A DNA stretch of 11,918 nucleotides from CAZDAW01 sp964503685 (GTDB lineage: Bacteria > Chloroflexota > Anaerolineae > Anaerolineales > Anaerolineaceae), in NCBI GenBank assembly GCA_964503685.1, contig CAZDAW010000107.1, positions 1-11,918 on the forward strand, written 5' to 3'. Shown here piece after piece: positions 8,461 to 11,918 of the stretch (positions within the stretch are counted from its first letter, which is position 1; each line of letters opens with the position of its first letter). A model generated the notes under the pieces. The model was not told the origin of the DNA. It saw only the letters and a program-made list of their open reading frames with translations, and ran no database searches. The translations under genes were made by a program, and so were the position numbers.

Positions 8461-9426
8461 TCAGGAATTGGGAGCTGTCAATTTGATCTGCCGGTTGTTC
8501 AGGTAGGCGTAGAGGAGGAAGCCCAACTCGACGGCGCTGGCGAGCAGGACGATCCATAATATCTCTGTGAACCCGCCAAGCAGGGTGAAGAGAATATCCG
8601 ACAGGTGCAGGACGAGAGGGACGACGAAGATGGGCAGATCGTCTGCGGTGAAGGGGCCGGCCATCTGACCGCGCCAGATGAAGACCAGCAGGGCGGTGGG
8701 AATGGCCAGGTGGAAGGCAAGCATTACCCATTCGAAGGGATGGCCTTTATAGAAGATGGGGCCGAGCCACAGAAGTAAGTTGGAAATGGGACTGATCATC
8801 AGCAGCAGGGCGGCGATGAACATGACGAAGGGATAGACAACCCCTACGATGGGGCGATAGCCGGACCTGCGGTACCACCAGCGCCCGATGAGAACGCAAA
8901 TAGAAGCGTAGAGCATGATCAGCATCCAGCCAGGGAAGTTGAAGACGGGGACGCGCAGAATGTTGACGTCGACGGCGGGATCGATCAGCCAGTTCCAGCG
9001 ACCCGAAACGACCCCTGCCATGGTGTGCACCTGACGGATCGCCAGCGGGTCGAGCGAGAAATCCTGGAGCATGCCGAACAGACCGGCAATGGGCGGCCAG
9101 GCCCATAAAGGAAGGCGCGTCTTTTCGAGGAACCAGAAGGCGATGATGAAGACGCAGACTTCAATAAGGGGCACCGAGGCAGGCACGTAGCCGATCATCA
9201 CCAGAGAGCGCCCGTAGGAGTATAGCCCCATGACGCAGGCGGCGTTCTCGTAAACTGAGGCATAGAGAAAGACGAAAGCGAAGGCTTCGAGCAGCAGGGC
9301 GACGGGGCGCTGGTTGCGCCTGATTATGTAAACCAGTACGAATAAAGATAACAAGAGCGCAATGATATCCTGAATGAGCCAGTCGGCGGGAAAGGGTTCG
9401 ACGAAAAGGTAGTTCATGATATTCAT
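8461..9426 (-). CDS. multi-span membrane protein resembling CruF/DUF422 carotenoid-biosynthesis proteins
   Basis: A 321-residue, strongly hydrophobic protein with about eight membrane segments (for example 18-36, 42-60, 83-100 and 169-183). The centre carries LQDFSLDPLAI (120-130), GRWNW (142-146) and then LRVPVFNFPGWMLI (157-170). This pattern (D...DP, WxW, VPxxNFxGW) matches what I know of DUF422/CruF-type carotenoid 1',2'-hydratases and related carotenoid-biosynthesis proteins, although the sequence is otherwise divergent. The extra C-terminal spans and the LEAFAFVFLYASVYENAAC segment near the N-terminus also suit a membrane isoprenoid enzyme. The start ATG at 9426 has AAGGAG ten bases upstream. 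No other carotenoid gene is in the window, so the substrate is inferred from the motif alone. A perfect palindrome just upstream suggests regulated expression. Confidence 0.7.
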   Translation of the reverse strand: MNIMNYLFVEPFPADWLIQDIIALLLSLFVLVYIIRRNQRPVALLLEAFAFVFLYASVYENAACVMGLYSYGRSLVMIGYVPASVPLIEVCVFIIAFWFLEKTRLPLWAWPPIAGLFGMLQDFSLDPLAIRQVHTMAGVVSGRWNWLIDPAVDVNILRVPVFNFPGWMLIMLYASICVLIGRWWYRRSGYRPIVGVVYPFVMFIAALLLMISPISNLLLWLGPIFYKGHPFEWVMLAFHLAIPTALLVFIWRGQMAGPFTADDLPIFVVPLVLHLSDILFTLLGGFTEILWIVLLASAVELGFLLYAYLNNRQIKLTAPNS

Positions 9427-9456
9427 GGGTTGAATACTCCTTACCAGATAAATAAC

Positions 9457-9473
9457 TCAAGGTGCTACCTTGA
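9457..9473. promoter_or_regulatory. 17-bp perfect palindrome, likely operator upstream of the membrane-protein gene
   Basis: TCAAGGT-GCT-ACCTTGA has two perfect 7-bp arms around a 3-base centre, 31 bases upstream of the ATG at 9426. On the minus strand its left end overlaps TTGTCA, a plausible -35, and the AT-rich TTATTTATCT follows at -10 distance. A dyad between the -35 and -10 boxes is the arrangement used by MerR-family activators. The -10 match is poor, so the promoter itself is uncertain. Confidence 0.5.
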
Positions 9474-9490
9474 CAACAATCTCTGCGTTT

Positions 9491-9587
9491 GTCACTGCGA
9501 GAAGGGCGCTTTTTGCCCGACGAAGCAGTCTCAACGTCAAAATCCGAGATTGCCACGCCTCGCCATTCTGTCGAGGCTCGCAATGAC
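9491..9587. repeat. 97-bp palindromic intergenic repeat element with internal hairpins
   Basis: The outer arms GTCACTGCGAG (9491-9501) and CTCGCAATGAC (9577-9587) pair at 10 of 11 positions. Inside lie a short hairpin GGGC...GCCC (9504-9518), imperfect arms GAAGCAGTCTC (9522-9532) and GAGATTGCCAC (9546-9556), and a 6-bp hairpin GCCTCG...CGAGGC (9557-9577). The wording (GTCATTGCGAG, CGAAGCAGTCTC, GAGATTGC, CTCGCAATGAC) matches a REP-like repeat seen between genes in many bacterial genomes. Only one copy is in the window, so I cannot confirm its copy number or whether it is a MITE. Confidence 0.7.
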
Positions 9588-9614
9588 AAAAACGGGTAAA
9601 TTTTTCTACACCCG
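9588..9614 (-). terminator. possible terminator of the defence-like gene cluster
   Basis: On the minus strand CGGGT (9610-9614) can pair with ACCCG (9593-9597) across a 12-base AT-rich loop, directly followed by TTTTT (9588-9592). The stem is short (5 bp). It lies about 100 bases past the stop of the nuclease gene, against the palindromic repeat. The remaining sequence 9615-9712 is AT-rich and holds no gene I can support. Confidence 0.4.
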
Positions 9615-9712
9615 AATTCACGTTATTTAGATGCGATTGCCCTACTTTAACTGATTATAGTAGTGCTTGATTTATATACATCTTTAATCTTCGTATAAAT
9701 CATCCTATTTCA

Positions 9713-10627
9713 TTATTCTTTCAGTATTTCTATAACGCTGTAATATGGTTCTGATTTAAGATTTAATCTGGCTATTTTCTTTTCGAGTAATTCTTCAAGT
9801 TTTATTGCCCCGCTTAAAACGCATCTAAGATCATAACCTTCCATCAAAATAATACACTTATCTGGATTTTGCTTAAGTAGGTTTGGTACATTTTCAGACC
9901 AGCCATTAATTGACAAAAAGAGTCCCATGCCTTGTTTACCGGATCTAATTACTTTTCCTAAAAGACTATCTAATTCTCGAATATCAGCTATTTTCTTTGT
10001 CCATTTGCACTCAACTAAATAATACCAACCTTGAAGGAAGAATGCTCCATCAATTTGTTCTCCACCCTCATTCCTTTGAAAGCTCTCGCTAACAGGAATT
10101 TCGTTGATAAGAAATAATCGATTTAATAAATCCTGAAGTAAGTAACCTCTTTCTTGGTGATCATTGGATTTTGCCAACTCATCAAACATCATAAGAAGTT
10201 GGCTAAGTTGATACTCTTTATTATTATCTTGTTCCTTCTTTTTACGTTGTTCAATATCTTTAGAAGTTGCTATTTTACTTGAAACATTTTGTATTAATCT
10301 TTCAGCTATATTATGACATTCATCGAATAATCGTTTTTCAGATAAAGTAATTAACTGGTTATTTAACTCTTTTCGTAATTTCCAATATTCTAGCAAATGA
10401 ATAAGCAAATTCCCGACAGTAACATTATCTTCTTTGGTCCAGAAGGCTCTAAGACGATTGGCTTTTGAGCAACTCGCATAGTTATATTTAGGCTGAAAAA
10501 TATCAATGCTAGCGTTATCAGTAAAAAACTCGCTAAATGTTCTATTTGAAAAATCCAAAACATAACCGCTTTCCATTCCAAAAAGCGATTCAAGGTTCAT
10601 TTTTTCAATGCTTGTTAGATCAGACAT
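9713..10627 (-). CDS. AbiJ_NTD3-like / PD-(D/E)XK nuclease fusion, candidate anti-phage effector
   Basis: A 304-residue soluble protein in two parts. Residues about 12-85 (LFGMESGYVLDFSNRTFSEFF ... SKANRLRAFWTKEDNVTVGNLL) match my memory of the AbiJ_NTD3 domain, found at the N-terminus of abortive-infection-type proteins. After a charged helical linker (about 95-150), residues 158-275 look like an Mrr/restriction-type nuclease: Glu160 in QERGYLLQDLL, Asp193 in EQIDGAF, then Glu206-Cys-Lys208 in YYLVECKW, together the E...D...ExK catalytic set. The start at 10627 has GGGAG eleven bases upstream; the in-frame ATG at 10645 has none. It lies 42 bases after the DUF3800 frame on the same strand, so the two are probably one operon. 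The gene is AT-rich compared with the genes below 9600. The nuclease target (DNA or RNA) is unknown. Confidence 0.75.
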   Translation of the reverse strand: MSDLTSIEKMNLESLFGMESGYVLDFSNRTFSEFFTDNASIDIFQPKYNYASCSKANRLRAFWTKEDNVTVGNLLIHLLEYWKLRKELNNQLITLSEKRLFDECHNIAERLIQNVSSKIATSKDIEQRKKKEQDNNKEYQLSQLLMMFDELAKSNDHQERGYLLQDLLNRLFLINEIPVSESFQRNEGGEQIDGAFFLQGWYYLVECKWTKKIADIRELDSLLGKVIRSGKQGMGLFLSINGWSENVPNLLKQNPDKCIILMEGYDLRCVLSGAIKLEELLEKKIARLNLKSEPYYSVIEILKE

Positions 10628-10669
10628 CTGTAAAATTTCTCCCATTGAAAATAATAAAATTGGGTGAGA

Positions 10670-11512
10670 TTAGTTATCCAAAATAGCTTTTGGAGCGTAA
10701 CGATAAAATAGATCTGAAGCATTGCATCTACCTCTGTTAAGGAAAATATTCCTTTTTGGAATAGCTCTTTCAAATATTACATCAGTCCATCTGGCTACTT
10801 TTTGGGGTTCATCTTCATACGCTGGTGTTGTATAGCCCAAACTTAACTCTAAATGCTTTCTCAAGAAAAAACACATAAAATCAGCTAATTGAATTAGCCC
10901 CACTTCTTTTGAATCAACAAAATGAGGAACGTCAACTATTTGACTGAATTTTTCTTGGGACGGTTTTCTATCATAGTAACTATCAGTCCAATCCGGCGCA
11001 GCTAATATTAAATCCGTAAACCTTTTTTCTTCTCTGTTTTCATTATCAAAAATCAAGATACAGTGTCCAGGATGATTGATTGTTCTATCTTTTCCTCTTG
11101 GCGCACCTTGATAACATTTTTGAATGGATAATGATAAATGTAAGGCCATAAATCGCCATAGGGTTTTTATATCCGAGTAATAAGGTTCAGACTTAAACGA
11201 ATTATCAAACACTCGTTTATCAACTGCTGCATAAACAATTAAATGTCTTCTCTGTTGAAGCCATTGAAAAATAGCACTAATTATTGCACTTCTTTGACTT
11301 CCATTTAAATCTCTCCAGGGGCTATTACCTGAATAGAATTCTCTTGTGTGTATTTCATCAATTTTTTGTCCAACTATTGTACTCAGCGATTCGAGGAGAT
11401 CATTCTATTCTTTTTTTGTCAATCGCATTCTATGAGAGTCAGCAATAATACCAACCATCACCGAGATGGGTTCAGTTCCAGTGCCACTTTCATCAATGTA
11501 AATGAATTGCAT
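10670..11512 (-). pseudogene. DUF3800 protein gene interrupted by one in-frame amber codon (codon 36)
   Basis: From the ATG at 11512, with GGGGAG seven bases upstream, the frame reads MQFIYIDESGTGTEPISVMV and continues to TAG at codon 36 (plus-strand 11405-11407). It then stays open in the same frame to TAA at 10670-10672, for a total of 280 codons. DUF3800 landmarks lie on both sides of the stop: IDES (Asp7), EIHTREFY (53-60), IFDNE (Asp156) and the C-terminal QLADF (Asp211). These acidic positions fit an RNase H-like fold, as I understand the family. Position 36, in the context KKE-stop-NDLL, would suit Trp (TGG to TAG), but this is a guess. The downstream part could restart at the GTG at 11212 (180 residues), which would lose the first acidic residue. 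Alternatives are a recent inactivating mutation, a sequencing error, or read-through. Confidence 0.8.
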
Positions 11513-11596
11513 ATTTTTTCTCCCCATTAATTACTACAGGCAAATACACTATTATCCCCACGATCCGCATTTCTAAACATCAGATGCTAGTTTTTA

Positions 11597-11800
11597 TTAT
11601 TTTTGGCGATTGTAGGGTGATTGATTCGTCGGTTTCAAGGAAATATTCTCTTCACTTGCTTTGGACCTAATAGAATTTTCAGTTCTCCCAAGTTTCAATG
11701 CAATAATCCGGGTAGGAGTATTTTTATTCACCAAATCTTGAAGTTGTTGAATTTCCTTTTGTGTCCATAGTTTCCCTTTATTTTCAGGTGTTTTTGTCAT
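11597..11800 (-). CDS. 67-residue Myb/SANT-like small DNA-binding protein
   Basis: A small basic protein. The segment KLWTQKEIQQLQDLVNKNTP (10-29) followed by TRIIALKLGRTENSIRSKASEENI forms a three-helix SANT/Myb or GcrA-like helix-turn-helix: a WTxxE first helix, then a recognition helix (GRTENSIRSKA). The tail KPTNQSPYNRQK is a strongly conserved ending that I recall from a widespread family of small hypothetical proteins. Its exact function is unknown; DNA binding is inferred. The start ATG at 11800 is supported by AAAGGA seven bases upstream. It lies 63 bases downstream of the ribonucleotide reductase stop on the same strand and 84 bases before the DUF3800 start. It could be the last gene of the nrdJ transcript or a regulator of the nuclease pair. 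Confidence 0.8.
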   Translation of the reverse strand: MTKTPENKGKLWTQKEIQQLQDLVNKNTPTRIIALKLGRTENSIRSKASEENISLKPTNQSPYNRQK

Positions 11801-11863
11801 GGGGTGATCCTTTCGTCATAAACCATTTAGCAATATCACCATTATTTATGATAGGTGATTTAC

Positions 11864-11918
11864 TTAACACTCGCTATACCCGCAGGCGTAGCACTTGCGG
11901 CAGCCTTCTTCGTTGACG
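11864..11918 (-). CDS. nrdJ: C-terminal tail of B12-dependent (class II) ribonucleotide reductase, partial
   Basis: The minus strand from the window edge reads VNEEGCRKCYACGYSEC and then TAA (11864-11866). The closely spaced cysteines in GCxKCxxCGYSEC are the signature C-terminus of adenosylcobalamin-dependent ribonucleotide reductases, where tail cysteines shuttle electrons to the active site. Only the last 17 residues are inside the window; the rest of the gene lies beyond its right edge. Another Cys-rich protein with the same ending is possible but less likely. The composition is GC-rich again, unlike the AT-rich genes immediately downstream. Confidence 0.7.
   Translation of the reverse strand, partial: VNEEGCRKCYACGYSEC

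Noticed and set aside
10670..11512. Reassigned TAG (alternative genetic code) as the explanation for the DUF3800 interruption
   Set aside because: The first permease gene ends at TAG just before the next gene, and no other gene in the window contains an internal TAG.
11835..11859. Inverted repeat ATCACC/GGTGAT after nrdJ as a terminator
   Set aside because: It is only 6 bp with a 13-base loop and has no following T-tract; it could be an operator or chance.

Overview
The window reads as part of the chromosome of an uncultured-type environmental bacterium. A Chloroflexota/Anaerolineae-like host would fit the C-terminus of a class II (B12-dependent) ribonucleotide reductase and the style of the exporter operon, but nothing in the sequence proves it, and I hold the placement loosely. 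No rRNA, tRNA, CRISPR array or transposase was seen.

Layout. Bases 1-144 are the 3' end of an unrecognised plus-strand gene. Bases 243-3311 encode a large secreted right-handed beta-helix protein with two C-terminal Fn3-like domains. It converges on a four-gene minus-strand operon (7118 down to 3365): an ABC ATPase, two ABC-2 type permeases and an 85-residue helical protein. The ATPase carries all the nucleotide-binding motifs, and the two permeases probably pair as a heterodimeric channel. An AT-rich divergent intergenic region separates this operon from a PLP-dependent threonine aldolase-family gene (7349-8386, plus). That gene ends at a strong bidirectional terminator facing a minus-strand multi-span membrane protein (8461-9426), which resembles CruF/DUF422 carotenoid-biosynthesis proteins. 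A perfect 17-bp palindrome lies just upstream of that gene.

From about 9615 to 11860 the base composition becomes clearly AT-rich and the genes change character. This segment holds a protein with an AbiJ_NTD3-like N-terminus and a PD-(D/E)XK (Mrr-like) nuclease C-terminus, a DUF3800 gene interrupted by one in-frame amber codon, and a 67-residue Myb/SANT-like DNA-binding protein. It is bounded on one side by a 97-bp palindromic repeat and on the other by the conserved Cys-rich tail of nrdJ (11864-11918, minus, partial).

The most interesting part is the two-gene nuclease-like module (AbiJ_NTD3-REase plus DUF3800), a candidate anti-phage system that was probably acquired horizontally. The DUF3800 gene is broken, or read through, at codon 36.
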